A stretch of 64,000 nucleotides of DNA from Actinomyces mediterranea (lineage in GTDB: Bacteria; Actinomycetota; Actinomycetes; Actinomycetales; Actinomycetaceae). A model generated the notes under the pieces. It saw only the letters and a list, made by a program, of their open reading frames with translations. It was not told the origin of the DNA and made no database searches. Made by a program: the position numbers and the translations under genes. The stretch is from the NCBI RefSeq assembly GCF_900155595.1, contig NZ_FTPB01000004.1:310001-374000 (forward strand), read 5' to 3'. Numbering within the stretch: the first letter of the stretch is position 1; each line of letters opens with the position of its first letter. Positions 1-9,537 of the stretch are shown one piece after another.

Positions 1-110
1 TGTGTCATCTCCATCAGGTTCCACCGTATCGGGGGGATATGGACGGTCCGCCGACTCTTTCAGGCTAGGGTCGATCCCGGATCCCTCCTCACTACGACAG
101 GCGGTCAGCG
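1..110. other. 5' flank with candidate promoter
   Basis: No coding region is supported here; the frame of the downstream gene is closed by a TAG at 66-68. A TAGGGT at 66-71 fits an actinobacterial -10 box and would give a leader of about 30-35 nt for the ATP-grasp gene. No convincing -35 element is visible, so the promoter is tentative. Confidence 0.3.
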
Positions 111-1358
111 ATGCATCAGAACCACCCCACGATCCTCCCCGTCATCCTCGGAGGGGATTTCGGCGCCTATGGCATCGGCAGATCGTTCAGCGAGGCATTC
201 GGGTGCCGCTGTCTGTGCGTATCGAATCGGCCAACAGTATCGATCACGCGATCGAACTTCTTCGACGTCCACCGCATTGAGCCCTCCGCCTCGGACGAGT
301 CCCTCCTTGCGGCGCTTCTCGGCATCGGAGCCTCCCACCCGGACCATCGCCTTATCCTCATGGCGAATCACGACCTCCACTCCTCCTTCGTCGCGCGCAA
401 TATCAGCGCATTGCGCGAGTATTATGCAGTGCCCTTTCCCTCGATCGAGGTCATCGAACGCCTCACCGACAAGGCCTCATTCGGCGCAGCATGCCAAAGC
501 CTCGGCATCGACACGCCCCGCTCGGTCCTCGTCGACATGTCCGGTGTAGACGATGCGGCATGGAGCGCCCCCGACATCCCCTTCGACTTCCCCGTCGTCG
601 CGAAGGCAGCGCGAGGCGACGCTTATGACCTTTTGACCTTCGAGGGCAAGCGCAAGATCTGGTTCATCGAGACACCTGCCGAACTCGAGGGCATGTGGAG
701 GACCCTCACCGATGCCGGATTCCGCGACACCTTCCTTGTCCAGGAACTCATTCCCGGCGACAACACGCATATGCGCTCCATCACCGCCTATGTGGACTCC
801 CATGGAGAGGTGACCCTCATCGGATCGGCGCGCGTCCTCCTCGAAGACCACGCTCCGACAATGATCGGCAACCCCGTTTCCATGATCACCGAAGAGTTCC
901 CTTCTCTGTGGGACAAGGCAGAGGCCCTTCTCACGAGCGCGCAGTACCGAGGATTTGCGAACTTCGATGTGAAGATCGATCCGCGCGATGGACGCGCCGT
1001 CTTCTTCGAGGTGAACCCGAGGATCGGGCGGAACAACTGGTACATGACTGCGGCGGGGGCGAACCCGATGATCGCCATGGTCGCCGATCTCATCGACTCC
1101 GAGCGCATTGAACAGATGAGGATGACTGACGAAATCCTGTATTCAATGGTTCCCGATCCGCTTCTCCTCCGCTATGTTCGAGATGACACCCTCAAGAGCC
1201 ACGTTCGTGAACTCATCTCGGACGGCAAGCGCTTCGATCCCCTCCTCAATCCCGCAGAGAAGGACCTGCGGCGCAACCTGATCGTCCGCCTGCAAAAGCT
1301 CAATCACTATCGCAAGTTCGCACGCTTCTACCCCGAACCGACCGATCGTTCGTTCTGA
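111..1358 (+). CDS. ATP-grasp carboxylate-amine ligase (D-aspartate ligase-like)
   Basis: A 415-residue ATP-grasp enzyme, which would couple a carboxylate to an amine through an acyl-phosphate using ATP. The metal-binding signature FEVNPRIGRNN lies near residues 299-309 (E300 and N302 are the expected Mg ligands). The following MTAAGANP stretch resembles the D-aspartate ligase (Aslfm-like) group that adds a D-amino acid to the peptidoglycan side chain. ATG 111 is the only start, because a stop lies at 66-68. The next gene, 14 nt downstream, is FemX-like, so the pair probably builds the peptidoglycan interpeptide bridge. The exact substrate (D-Glu, D-Asp or other) cannot be read from the sequence. 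Confidence 0.75.
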   Translation: MHQNHPTILPVILGGDFGAYGIGRSFSEAFGCRCLCVSNRPTVSITRSNFFDVHRIEPSASDESLLAALLGIGASHPDHRLILMANHDLHSSFVARNISALREYYAVPFPSIEVIERLTDKASFGAACQSLGIDTPRSVLVDMSGVDDAAWSAPDIPFDFPVVAKAARGDAYDLLTFEGKRKIWFIETPAELEGMWRTLTDAGFRDTFLVQELIPGDNTHMRSITAYVDSHGEVTLIGSARVLLEDHAPTMIGNPVSMITEEFPSLWDKAEALLTSAQYRGFANFDVKIDPRDGRAVFFEVNPRIGRNNWYMTAAGANPMIAMVADLIDSERIEQMRMTDEILYSMVPDPLLLRYVRDDTLKSHVRELISDGKRFDPLLNPAEKDLRRNLIVRLQKLNHYRKFARFYPEPTDRSF

Positions 1359-1372
1359 GAGGACTCCTACTG

Positions 1373-2416
1373 ATGCCGACCACGTCGTTGAAGGACATGA
1401 CGCCCGATGAGATGCGACGGGCGACATCGGGATGCGGGGGCCTCCCGATCGAACAGAGCGAGGCATGGCAGGCTTTCGCGGCCTCGCAGGGCAACGAGTG
1501 CTGGGGGCGCTTCGGGTGGTACGAGGGCGACAAATGCGTGGCGGTGATCGCCCTCTACGAACATCGAATCCGCGCCTGGAAATATCTGTGGGCCAAGTCG
1601 GGTCCCGTGTGGATCCGAGAGGTCACCCCCGACCGTGAGGCCGCGTTCAGGAAGGACCTCGTTAAGGTTGTCCGCACCCGGGACTCGGCTGTTTCATTCG
1701 TTCGTCTCCATGCGTGGTATTCCGCGTCCGATCTGTGCGATGTCTTGCAGACCATCACCTATGACCGCACCGTCGTCATCGACTGTGCCAAGGGCAGGCG
1801 CGACGCGATCCTCGAGTCGATGCCGACCAATGGCAGGCGCGCGGTGCGCCGAGCGGTGAAGAAGTGCGGCGAGAGCGGCGTTGAGATCGCCGAAGAAACG
1901 GGTCTGAGCACTGACGACTTCGCCGAGCACTACGCGGTCATGTGCGAGACCGCTGAGCGTGACGGCTTCCGCCCCCACCCGAGATACGTGTACACGGATC
2001 TGCTGGACAAACTCGGCCCCGATCATGCCAGGCTCTTCACCGCCCGCGACTGCGAGGGTGAACTGTTGTGCTGGGACCTCGTCCTCGTCAACGGAAAAGT
2101 GTCTCAGGCCGAATACGGGGCATCATCGGCGCGCGCCCGCTCCCTGGGCGCCCCAGTACTTCTCGATTTTGAGACCGCAGCGATCCTCGGAGCCGAGGGG
2201 ATCGGGGGGATGGACCTTCGCGGAGCCCATTCGCCGCGCGTGCCGGAGCTGTTCTCCGTCGGCAAGTACAAGCTCTCCTTCGCCCAGCGCTACACGGATA
2301 TCGCCGGAGCCTGGGATCTGCCGATCAAGCGCTCGCAGTACTCTCTCATGCGCAGGCTCATGCGGATCAAGCGCTCCATGAGGGGCCGCGACGCCGGGCC
2401 GTCCGAGCAGAACTGA
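1373..2416 (+). CDS. FemX/FemAB-like peptidoglycan bridge aminoacyltransferase
   Basis: A 347-residue protein of the FemABX (peptidoglycan interpeptide bridge) type, with GNAT-like folds that transfer an amino acid from aminoacyl-tRNA to lipid-linked muropeptide. The middle segment (TNGRRAVRRAVKK, about residues 150-162) and the C-terminal GGMDLRGAHSP...LFSVGKYKLSF block are typical of the family. The ATG at 1373 has a GAGGAC ribosome site about 10 nt upstream. It is very probably co-transcribed with the ATP-grasp ligase before it. The C-terminus is basic (RRLMRIKRSMRGR), which could favour membrane contact. Which amino acid it transfers is unknown; Lys or Orn would fit an A5-alpha wall. Confidence 0.75.
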   Translation: MPTTSLKDMTPDEMRRATSGCGGLPIEQSEAWQAFAASQGNECWGRFGWYEGDKCVAVIALYEHRIRAWKYLWAKSGPVWIREVTPDREAAFRKDLVKVVRTRDSAVSFVRLHAWYSASDLCDVLQTITYDRTVVIDCAKGRRDAILESMPTNGRRAVRRAVKKCGESGVEIAEETGLSTDDFAEHYAVMCETAERDGFRPHPRYVYTDLLDKLGPDHARLFTARDCEGELLCWDLVLVNGKVSQAEYGASSARARSLGAPVLLDFETAAILGAEGIGGMDLRGAHSPRVPELFSVGKYKLSFAQRYTDIAGAWDLPIKRSQYSLMRRLMRIKRSMRGRDAGPSEQN

Positions 2417-2447
2417 CCGCGAGTCACAACCCTGGGGCTGACACGGG

Positions 2448-2453
2448 TAGACT
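2448..2453 (+). promoter_or_regulatory. candidate -10 box for thrS
   Basis: TAGACT about 35 nt before the thrS GTG. The same hexamer precedes pyk and the DUF349 gene in this window. The thrS leader is too short for a T-box. Confidence 0.4.
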
Positions 2454-2488
2454 CGTTGAGTCCGCTCATCAACGAATAAGGAGTAGCC

Positions 2489-4486
2489 GTGTCCAGCATC
2501 GACCTCGTCATCGACGGAGCGCATCAGACCGTAGAGGTCGGCACTACGGGCACGACCTGGTACGAGGATCGCCGCGATGTCATCGCGATCCTTGTCGACG
2601 GTACCGCGCGTGACCTGTCGAGCGAATTGAGCGCCGACACCGAGGTCGAGGCGATCACGCTGGAATCACAGGAGGGGCTCGAGATCCTGCGCCATTCGAC
2701 GACGCACGTCCTCGCCCAGGCCGTCCAGGACATGTTCCCCGATGTGAACCTCGGCATCGGCCCGTTCATCACCGATGGCTTCTACTACGATTTCGGCAAT
2801 ATTGACGCGGTTACCCCCGAGCTGCTGCGCGAGCTCGAGAAGCGCATGAGGCGCATCATCAAGGAGGGCCAGCGCTTCGTCCGCCGCGAGGTCGGCGAGG
2901 ACGAGGCCCACGCCGAGCTGGCCGACCAGCCCTACAAACTTGAGCTGGTCACCACGAAAGGCAAAGGCGCCGAGGGCGCGTCCGTGGAGGTCGGGGGCGC
3001 GACCCTCACCATGTACGACAACGTGCGCCGCGACGGCTCCGTCGCCTGGAAGGACCTGTGCCGCGGGCCGCATCTGCCCTCCACGCGCCTCATCGGCAAC
3101 GGCTTCGCCCTCACCAAGTCGTCGGCCGCCTACTGGAAGGGTGATCAGAACGGCGACCAGCTCCAGCGCGTCTACGGGACCGCGTGGGCCTCGAAGGACG
3201 ACCTTGCCGCCTACCAGGAGCGCATCAAAGAGGCGGAGCGGCGCGACCATCGCCGTCTCGGCGCCGAGCTCGACCTGTTCAGCTTCCCCGAGGAAATCGG
3301 CCCGGGCCTGCCCGTCTTTCACCCCAAGGGCGGCGTCCTCAAACGCGTCATGGAGGACTACGTGCGCGAGGCGCACATCGCCAACGGCTTCCAGTACGTG
3401 GGCACGCCCCACATCTCCAAGGAGGAGCTGTTCCACACCTCCGGCCACCTGCCTTACTACGCGGACGGCATGTTCCCCCCGATGGACGACGAGGGCCAGG
3501 CCTACTACCTCAAGGCCATGAATTGCCCGATGCACAACCTCATCTACCGCGCCCGCGGGAGGTCCTACAGGGAACTGCCCCTGCGCCTCTTCGAATTCGG
3601 CACGGTCTACCGCAACGAGAAGTCCGGCGTGCTCCAGGGCCTCACCCGCGTGCGCTCCATCACCCAGGACGACTCGCACAGCTACGTCATGCCCGAGCAG
3701 GCCGAGGACGAGATCAAGCACCTGCTCACCTTCGTGCTGCGCCTGCTGAAGGACTTCGGGCTCACCGATTTCTACTTGGAGCTGTCCACGCGCGACACCG
3801 ACGGCAAGAAGAAGGACAAGTTTATCGGCACCGACGAGCAGTGGGAGGAGGCCACCGCGATTCTGGAGCGCTGCGCCGCCGACACTGGGCTCCGGTGCAC
3901 GGCCGACCCGGGGGGCGCTGCGTTCTACGGGCCGAAGATCTCTATCCAGGCAAAGGACGCCATCGGGCGCACGTGGCAGATGTCCACCATCCAGTACGAC
4001 TTCAACCAGCCGCACCGCTTCGGCCTGGAGTTCACCGCCCCCGACGGCACGCGCCGCGAACCCGTCATGATCCACTCGGCGAAGTTCGGATCCATCGAGC
4101 GCTTCATCGGCGTGCTCACCGAGCACTACGCGGGCGCTTTCCCCGCGTGGCTCGCCCCCGTCCAGGTGCGATTGATCCCCGTTGCTGAGGCATTCGACGG
4201 CTACGTGAAAGACGTTGCCGCGAAGCTGCGCGAACGCGGGGTACGGGTTGAAACCGATCTCTCCGATGACCGTTTCGGTAAGAAGATTCGCAACGCCTCC
4301 AAGGACAAGGTTCCCTTCACGCTTATCGCGGGCGGCGAGGACGTGGAGGCCGGAGCCGTGTCCTTCCGTCTGCGCGACGGGTCGCAACACAATGGAATCG
4401 TCGTTGATCGTGCGGTCGAGCTGATTGACGCCCACATCAGGGGGCGCCACAACGGCGACCACATCGACGGCCTCGACCAGGCGTGA
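2489..4486 (+). CDS. thrS: threonyl-tRNA synthetase
   Basis: A 665-residue class II synthetase that charges tRNA-Thr. An N-terminal TGS-like segment (1-60) is followed by the editing domain with HSTTH (H69, H73) and CRGPH (C191, H195). The catalytic core carries zinc ligands C346 (MNCPMH), H397 (DDSHSY) and a later His in [10 protein letters not shown]. The anticodon-binding domain is C-terminal. The start is GTG 2489 with AAGGAG 6-11 nt upstream. It heads a tight cluster with the HIT and pgsA genes, the order known in Mycobacterium tuberculosis (thrS-Rv2613c-pgsA1). Confidence 0.97.
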   Translation: MSSIDLVIDGAHQTVEVGTTGTTWYEDRRDVIAILVDGTARDLSSELSADTEVEAITLESQEGLEILRHSTTHVLAQAVQDMFPDVNLGIGPFITDGFYYDFGNIDAVTPELLRELEKRMRRIIKEGQRFVRREVGEDEAHAELADQPYKLELVTTKGKGAEGASVEVGGATLTMYDNVRRDGSVAWKDLCRGPHLPSTRLIGNGFALTKSSAAYWKGDQNGDQLQRVYGTAWASKDDLAAYQERIKEAERRDHRRLGAELDLFSFPEEIGPGLPVFHPKGGVLKRVMEDYVREAHIANGFQYVGTPHISKEELFHTSGHLPYYADGMFPPMDDEGQAYYLKAMNCPMHNLIYRARGRSYRELPLRLFEFGTVYRNEKSGVLQGLTRVRSITQDDSHSYVMPEQAEDEIKHLLTFVLRLLKDFGLTDFYLELSTRDTDGKKKDKFIGTDEQWEEATAILERCAADTGLRCTADPGGAAFYGPKISIQAKDAIGRTWQMSTIQYDFNQPHRFGLEFTAPDGTRREPVMIHSAKFGSIERFIGVLTEHYAGAFPAWLAPVQVRLIPVAEAFDGYVKDVAAKLRERGVRVETDLSDDRFGKKIRNASKDKVPFTLIAGGEDVEAGAVSFRLRDGSQHNGIVVDRAVELIDAHIRGRHNGDHIDGLDQA

Positions 4487-4491
4487 GACAC

Positions 4492-5085
4492 ATGAACAGC
4501 GACGCTAACACCGACAGTGGCGGAACGTCAGGTATCCCCTTTCCGACCGAGGACGCCCGCGGCCTCGCGGGTGTCCCCGACGCTTTCGGAAGATTCTGGA
4601 CCCCCTATCGGATGGCGTACATCAACGGAGAGGGCAAGCCGGACGAGTCGAACGGTGCCGACTGCCCCTTCTGCGCCGCACCGTCGCGCAGTGACGAAGA
4701 TGCCCTCATCGTCTACCGTGGGAGCACCTGCTACGTCCTGATGAATCTGTTCCCCTACAACTCCGGGCACCTTCTCGTGTGCCCGTACCGGCATGTTTCG
4801 GACTACACCGATCTCACCGATGCCGAACGCATCGAACTCGGTGAACTCACTGCGACCGCGATGCGGGTGGAACGCGGGGTCTCGGGGCCACAGGGATTCA
4901 ATCTCGGAATGAACCAGGGCGAAGTCTCCGGAGCGGGGATCGCGGCCCACCTCCACCAGCACATCGTTCCCCGGTGGCTCGGGGACGCGAATTTCCTGCC
5001 CATCATCGCCCGTACGAAGGCGGTACCGCAGCTGCTCTCCGAGGGGCGCCGTCTGCTCGCCGATGCATGGCCGAAGGAGGCGTGA
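4492..5085 (+). CDS. HIT-family nucleotide phosphorylase/hydrolase (Ap4A phosphorylase-like)
   Basis: A 197-residue histidine-triad protein. HLHQHIVPRW near residues 153-162 is the catalytic triad, with the central His forming the nucleotidyl intermediate. A CPFC pair lies near the N-terminus. Its position between thrS and pgsA matches M. tuberculosis Rv2613c, an Ap4A phosphorylase, so degradation of dinucleoside polyphosphates made by synthetases is the likely role. GTG 4483, which overlaps the thrS stop, is an alternative in-frame start; I prefer ATG 4492. Its stop abuts the pgsA ATG (TGAATG). Confidence 0.85.
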   Translation: MNSDANTDSGGTSGIPFPTEDARGLAGVPDAFGRFWTPYRMAYINGEGKPDESNGADCPFCAAPSRSDEDALIVYRGSTCYVLMNLFPYNSGHLLVCPYRHVSDYTDLTDAERIELGELTATAMRVERGVSGPQGFNLGMNQGEVSGAGIAAHLHQHIVPRWLGDANFLPIIARTKAVPQLLSEGRRLLADAWPKEA

Positions 5086-5709
5086 ATGCTCGGAAATCAC
5101 GGTCGTTCCATTACGAAGGCGATTTTCACCCCGCCGGCGAGGCTCCTCGCGCGCATGGGGGTCACCCCGAATATGGTGACGGTCGTAGGGACCGTCGTCT
5201 CCATCGCGATCGCTGTGATTGCGCTGCCGCTCGGCTACGTATGGCAGGGAGCAATCGCTCTGGGAGTCGTGCTCTTCTGCGACTCGGTGGACGGGACCCT
5301 TGCGCGGATGACGACCGGGGGCACGCCATTCGGGGCGTTCCTCGATTCGACTCTGGACAGGCTCGCCGATGGTGCGGTATTCGCCGCCCTGACCGCGTGG
5401 GTGATTACCGGTTTGCCTTTCTCGCCGTGGCGCACGGTCGCCATGACGGCCGGACTCGCCGCCATCGTCGGCGCCGGAGCCGTCCCCTATGCGAGAGCGC
5501 GCGCCGAGTCGATCGGGGTAGTGGCGAAACTCGGGATCGCGGAGAGGACGGATCGTCTACTCATCGGCCTCGTCGCGGCGGCCGTCACCGACTTCGGGTG
5601 GGGGGACTGGTGGGTGGCGATCGGCCTCAGCTGGGTCGCTCTCGCCTCCTTCATCACCGTCGTTCAGCGGATCTGGTTCACCGCACGGGAATTGAAAGCG
5701 CGCAATTGA
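5086..5709 (+). CDS. pgsA: phosphatidylinositol-phosphate synthase (CDP-alcohol phosphotransferase)
   Basis: A 207-residue membrane enzyme with the complete CDP-alcohol phosphotransferase signature: D66, D69-G70, A73-R74, G83, D87 and D91 at the exact family spacing. About six hydrophobic segments follow. Family and context point to condensation of CDP-diacylglycerol with inositol 1-phosphate to give phosphatidylinositol phosphate, as for mycobacterial PgsA1. It begins at the base after the HIT stop, so translation is probably coupled. The acyltransferase and PimA mannosyltransferase that usually follow it in mycobacteria are absent here. Confidence 0.85.
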   Translation: MLGNHGRSITKAIFTPPARLLARMGVTPNMVTVVGTVVSIAIAVIALPLGYVWQGAIALGVVLFCDSVDGTLARMTTGGTPFGAFLDSTLDRLADGAVFAALTAWVITGLPFSPWRTVAMTAGLAAIVGAGAVPYARARAESIGVVAKLGIAERTDRLLIGLVAAAVTDFGWGDWWVAIGLSWVALASFITVVQRIWFTARELKARN

Positions 5710-5760
5710 CTATTCGCGCCGCCCGCCGGGCGCGCGTCGGCACATGAGGAGGGATGACCA

Positions 5761-7032
5761 ATGGGGGAGAGGACACTCGACTGGGGAGGACCCGGTGAGC
5801 AGTACCGCCTCGATAGAATCCGCCGAACAGGGGAGGTCGCTCACCAGGTGGAGCCGCCAGCACCCGGTCGCGGAGCACCGGTGTGGAATGTTCCCCCCGC
5901 TTTGAGGACCCTCCCGTGGTTCGAAGTCGTCGCCACAGGAATCGGCGTCATCTGTATCGTCGCCGCCGTTGGTGCCTATATCGTCTCCGAGGGCGTGTAC
6001 TCGACGACCCTCGTCGGCCTACTTGCATCCCTGCCGCTCCTGCTCGTCCTCATCGTCCTGGCGTATATCGACCGCTGGGAGCCCGAACCGTGGTGGACGA
6101 AGGCCATCGCCTTCGTGTGGGGCGGGGGAGTGGCGATCCTCGTCGCCTCCATCATCAATTCGGCGCTACTGCTCAACGCCTCTCTCGTTCTCGGAGACGA
6201 GACGGAGGCCACGCGCTTTACCGCGGTCGTCATCGCACCACTGGCGGAGGAGACTTTCAAGGCAGCGGGCGTGCTGCTCATCGTTGCGGTGCGCCGCACC
6301 ACCATTCACTCGCTACTCGACGGCATCATCTACGCGGGCTACTCGGGAGCGGGCTTCGCCTTCATCGAGAACATGCAGTACTTTCTTGAGGCGAATGCGC
6401 AGGGCACATCGGTGCTGACGGTGACGGTGGTTCTGCGTGGAATCTTTTCGCCCTTCGTCCACCCGATGGCGACTTCCTTCACCGGCCTCGCCCTCGCGTG
6501 GGCGGTCGTGCGCACGAACTCGCAGGTGCGCCGGGTCGTTGTGATCCTCGCGGGATGGGTGGCGGCTGTTGCGTGCCACTCCCTGTGGAACTACTTCGGC
6601 TCGCTGGGGAACGCCCTCGCGTGGCTGTCCAGCTATATCCTCTACGAGGTGCCCCTCTTCGCGATCTGGATGTTCGTGCTGTTGAGGATGGCGTCAAAGG
6701 AGGCGCTGTCGATCCGAGAAGGCCTCGTCCCCTATGTGCGCACCGGATGGATCTTGCCCGCCGAGGTCGCGATGGTGACGGAGAAGGGCAGGAGGAAGGC
6801 GGCTCTCAAGTGGGCACGTGCGGGAGGCAAGGACGCGACGCGGGCGATGCGTTCCTTCTTGCGCGCCCTCGCCGCCCTCGGCCTCGATCAGCTCACCCAG
6901 GAGAAGATCGGCGCCCATCCGGCGCGCGTCGCCGAGGACCGTCGCCTCCTCCTCGAATCCGCCGAACACCGTACAACCTTCCTCACCCGGACGTCGCTCG
7001 CGCAGTCGTCGGAGAGGAGAGCCGGGCGATGA
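5761..7032 (+). CDS. PrsW-family intramembrane protease
   Basis: A 423-residue polytopic membrane protein. The PrsW hallmarks are present: EE163-164 with K167 (LAEETFKAAG), EN203-204 (FIENMQYF), H234 (FVHPMATS) and H273 (ACHSLWNYF). About eight membrane spans occupy residues 55-310, with a roughly 110-residue cytoplasmic C-terminal tail rich in Lys and Arg. The start ATG 5761 has AGGAGGG 8-14 nt upstream. PrsW-type proteases release anti-sigma factors in Bacillus; no sigma/anti-sigma pair is visible nearby, so the substrate is unknown. It occupies the place where patA/pimA sit in mycobacteria and overlaps the next gene by ATGA. Confidence 0.85.
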   Translation: MGERTLDWGGPGEQYRLDRIRRTGEVAHQVEPPAPGRGAPVWNVPPALRTLPWFEVVATGIGVICIVAAVGAYIVSEGVYSTTLVGLLASLPLLLVLIVLAYIDRWEPEPWWTKAIAFVWGGGVAILVASIINSALLLNASLVLGDETEATRFTAVVIAPLAEETFKAAGVLLIVAVRRTTIHSLLDGIIYAGYSGAGFAFIENMQYFLEANAQGTSVLTVTVVLRGIFSPFVHPMATSFTGLALAWAVVRTNSQVRRVVVILAGWVAAVACHSLWNYFGSLGNALAWLSSYILYEVPLFAIWMFVLLRMASKEALSIREGLVPYVRTGWILPAEVAMVTEKGRRKAALKWARAGGKDATRAMRSFLRALAALGLDQLTQEKIGAHPARVAEDRRLLLESAEHRTTFLTRTSLAQSSERRAGR

Positions 7033-7583
7033 GCGCCCCGGACCTGGACTGGCCGCTCGACGAGGACGGTTTCCCTCATCGCGAGGCTGCCCGAGTCGTC
7101 CTCTTCGACGAGAAGGGCCGTATCTTGCTTGCACGCGGTCACGACCGTGATGAGCCGGATCGTCACTGGTGGTTCACGATCGGCGGCGGCATGATAACGG
7201 GGGAGAGCCCCAGAGAAGCGGCTGTTCGAGAGCTCTGGGAGGAGACCGCGATCCGCGTGGATGCGCTCGACCTCATCGGCCCGGTGCTCCACCGCAGCGC
7301 CACCTTCGACTTCTTGAGAGTGACAGCCAAGCAGGACGAGTGGTTCTTCATCGGGCACACGACTGTTCACGCGACCAATGACGAGGGGTGGACGGACCTC
7401 GAAAGGGACGTCATCGATGAGCAGCGGTGGTGGGGCCTCGACGATCTGGCCGCCTTGGCGCCCCGTGTCGAACTCTACCCGCGCGGTCTCGCCGACTTTG
7501 CGAGATCGTGGTGGAGCGGCTGGGATGGGACGATGCTGAGAATCACCGAGACGTCGGGGAAGCGAGCCCGAGTGGCTCGATGA
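7029..7583 (+). CDS. Nudix hydrolase
   Basis: A 184-residue Nudix protein. The Nudix box spans about residues 53-75 (GGMITGE, then REAAVRELWEETAI); the usual Gly after EE-x is Ala here. The start ATG overlaps the PrsW stop (ATGA), so the two are translationally coupled. M. tuberculosis has a Nudix gene (Rv2609c) in the matching place beyond pimA. The substrate is probably a nucleoside diphosphate derivative but cannot be specified. The 3' end overlaps the convergent serB gene by 41 bp. Confidence 0.88.
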   Translation: MSAPDLDWPLDEDGFPHREAARVVLFDEKGRILLARGHDRDEPDRHWWFTIGGGMITGESPREAAVRELWEETAIRVDALDLIGPVLHRSATFDFLRVTAKQDEWFFIGHTTVHATNDEGWTDLERDVIDEQRWWGLDDLAALAPRVELYPRGLADFARSWWSGWDGTMLRITETSGKRARVAR

Positions 7584-8253
7584 GCAGATCGAGCCGGGGG
7601 GTGTCGAGTCTGAACTCGACTTGTTCGCGCACGGCCGGTTTCGCGCAGAATGCGATGCCAATCCCTGCGGTCTTGAGCATAGGGATGTCATTCGCACCGT
7701 CGCCGACGGCAGCCGTCTCAGCGAGGGAGATTCCACATTCTGCCGCCCAGGAGCGAAGTTTCGCGACTTTCGCCTCGGCGGTGACTATCTTGCCGAGGAC
7801 CCTGCCGGTGAGGATTCCATCGGCCACTTCGAGCCGATTGGCGAACCAGAAGTCGATTCCCATTCGCTCGCACAGCGGTGCGACGACTTCTTCGAATCCT
7901 CCGGAGACGACTCCGAAGCGCCCGCCGACGGCGTGAACCGCATCGATGAACGTCTGAGCGCCAGGAGTCGGGTGGATCTGGCTGAGTACTTCGGCGAAAA
8001 CCGAGTCGGCGACACCTGCGAGGGTCGCCACGCGTTCACGCAGCGACTGGGCGAAGTCGATCTCGCCGTTCATGGCGCGCGCAGTAATCGCAGCGACTTC
8101 ATCGCGGGCACCGGCGTGCTCGGCGAGTTCTTCGATGACCTCTTCGCGAATGAGCGTCGAATCGACATCCGTGACGATGAGCCGCGGCGCAAGACGATCG
8201 CCGGGGCGACCGAAGTCGATGACTCCGCCGCCGCCGGTGGACCCTCGTCTCAC
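7543..8253 (-). CDS. serB: phosphoserine phosphatase
   Basis: A 236-residue HAD-superfamily phosphatase. It has DVDST (nucleophile D29, acid/base D31), S117 in VVSGG, and the metal-binding GDGAND at 184-189. It removes phosphate from O-phosphoserine in serine synthesis. It lacks the N-terminal ACT domain found in longer SerB proteins. The GTG start at 8253 overlaps the glgC stop (GTGA), so the genes are coupled although their pathways differ. Its 3' end runs 41 bp into the convergent Nudix gene. Confidence 0.9.
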   Translation of the reverse strand: MRRGSTGGGGVIDFGRPGDRLAPRLIVTDVDSTLIREEVIEELAEHAGARDEVAAITARAMNGEIDFAQSLRERVATLAGVADSVFAEVLSQIHPTPGAQTFIDAVHAVGGRFGVVSGGFEEVVAPLCERMGIDFWFANRLEVADGILTGRVLGKIVTAEAKVAKLRSWAAECGISLAETAAVGDGANDIPMLKTAGIGIAFCAKPAVREQVEFRLDTPRLDLLIEPLGLASPTSR

Positions 8254-9488
8254 TTGGTGACGACCGTGCCCTTGGATACGACGGTGATGCCGGACTCGGT
8301 CACCGTGTAGCCGCGTTCCCGGTCGCGTTCGAGGTCGACGCCCACGCTGGCGCCCTCTTCGATGACGACACCCTTATCGAGGATCGCCTTTGAGACGACG
8401 GCGTGCCGCCCGATGCGGCAGTCGTGCATGAGCACAGAGTCGTTGACCTCCGCCCAGGAGTGGACGTAGCTATTAGGGGACACGATCGAGTGCGTGACCT
8501 TTCCGCCGGAGATGATGACGCCGGGGGAGACGAAGGAGTCAACGGCGTGGCCAAAACGCGAATTCGGAGCACCGTAGACGAACTTCGCGGGCGGAAGCGC
8601 CCCGTCGATCATGGTCATTGTCGGCCACTCGCGGTTGTACAAGTTGAACACCGGGTGAACGGAGATGAGATCCATATTCGCGTCGTAGTAGGCGTCGAGC
8701 GTGCCGACGTCGCGCCAGTAGTTGCGATCGCGGTCGGTCGACCCCGGGACGTCATTGTCTTGGAAGTCATAGACGCCGCATTCGCCCCGCTCGACGAACC
8801 ACGGGATGATATTGCCGCCCATGTCGTGTTTGGAGTCGGGATTCTCGGCGTCCTCGCGCAGCGCGGCCACTAGGTCCTTCGTCGTGAAGACGTAGTTGCC
8901 CATCGACGCGAGCACCTTCGTCGGATCATTCGCCAGACCTTTGGCATTAGCGGGCTTCTCGAGGAACTCCTTGATGACGCCGCCATCGGAGTCAATGACG
9001 CCGAGGGCGGACGCGAGTTCGATCGGCTGGCGGATTCCTGCGACTGTTGCGGGGAGCCCAGAGTCGATGTGATGCTGGACCATCTGAGAGAAGTCCATGC
9101 GGTAAATGTTGTCCGCGCCGATGATGACGATGTAGTCGGGGCGCTCATCGTCAACGATGTTGAGCGACTGGTAGATCGCGTCAGCGCTGCCGAGGTACCA
9201 GTGCGGGCCGCGGCGCTGCTGCGCGGGCACGGGAGCGATGAAGTTGCCGAGCAGTGGCGACGTGTACCACGTCTTCGTCACGTGACGGTCGAGGGAATGC
9301 GACTTGTACTGGGTGAGGACGACGATCTTGAGGTAGCCGGAGTTCACGATATTCGACAGCGCGAAGTCGATGAGGCGGAAGTGACCGCCGAAGGGAACAG
9401 CCGGTTTTGCGCGGTCCGTTGTCAGCGGCATGAGCCGCTTGCCTTCGCCGCCTGCAAGAACGATCGCAAGAACGTGATTTTTCGCCAT
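8250..9488 (-). CDS. glgC: glucose-1-phosphate adenylyltransferase
   Basis: About 412 residues; makes ADP-glucose from ATP and glucose 1-phosphate, the committed step of glycogen synthesis. The N-terminal [14 protein letters not shown] nucleotide-binding loop and [14 protein letters not shown] are diagnostic. A left-handed beta-helix-like C-terminal region follows. ATG 9488 is preferred; an in-frame GTG lies at 9494. It is divergent from glgA across a short region with a CRP-like site and precedes serB with a 4-bp overlap. Confidence 0.96.
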   Translation of the reverse strand: MAKNHVLAIVLAGGEGKRLMPLTTDRAKPAVPFGGHFRLIDFALSNIVNSGYLKIVVLTQYKSHSLDRHVTKTWYTSPLLGNFIAPVPAQQRRGPHWYLGSADAIYQSLNIVDDERPDYIVIIGADNIYRMDFSQMVQHHIDSGLPATVAGIRQPIELASALGVIDSDGGVIKEFLEKPANAKGLANDPTKVLASMGNYVFTTKDLVAALREDAENPDSKHDMGGNIIPWFVERGECGVYDFQDNDVPGSTDRDRNYWRDVGTLDAYYDANMDLISVHPVFNLYNREWPTMTMIDGALPPAKFVYGAPNSRFGHAVDSFVSPGVIISGGKVTHSIVSPNSYVHSWAEVNDSVLMHDCRIGRHAVVSKAILDKGVVIEEGASVGVDLERDRERGYTVTESGITVVSKGTVVTK

Positions 9489-9537
9489 GAACACAGCGTA
9501 TGTTCAACGTACGTCATTGCGCAGGAATATCTCACGG

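Noticed and set aside
2-280. 92-codon frame at the left edge
   Set aside because: Overlaps the ATP-grasp gene in another frame, has no ribosome site and a low-complexity product.
2666-4462. Long antisense open frame opposite thrS
   Set aside because: Shadow of GC-rich codon use; low-complexity Gly/Val/Glu-rich translation with no known motif, on a clearly coding plus strand.
5710-5760. GC hairpin between pgsA and the PrsW gene as a terminator
   Set aside because: A CGCGCC/GGCGCG stem is present, but the loop is large and no T-tract follows; the genes are close enough to be one operon.
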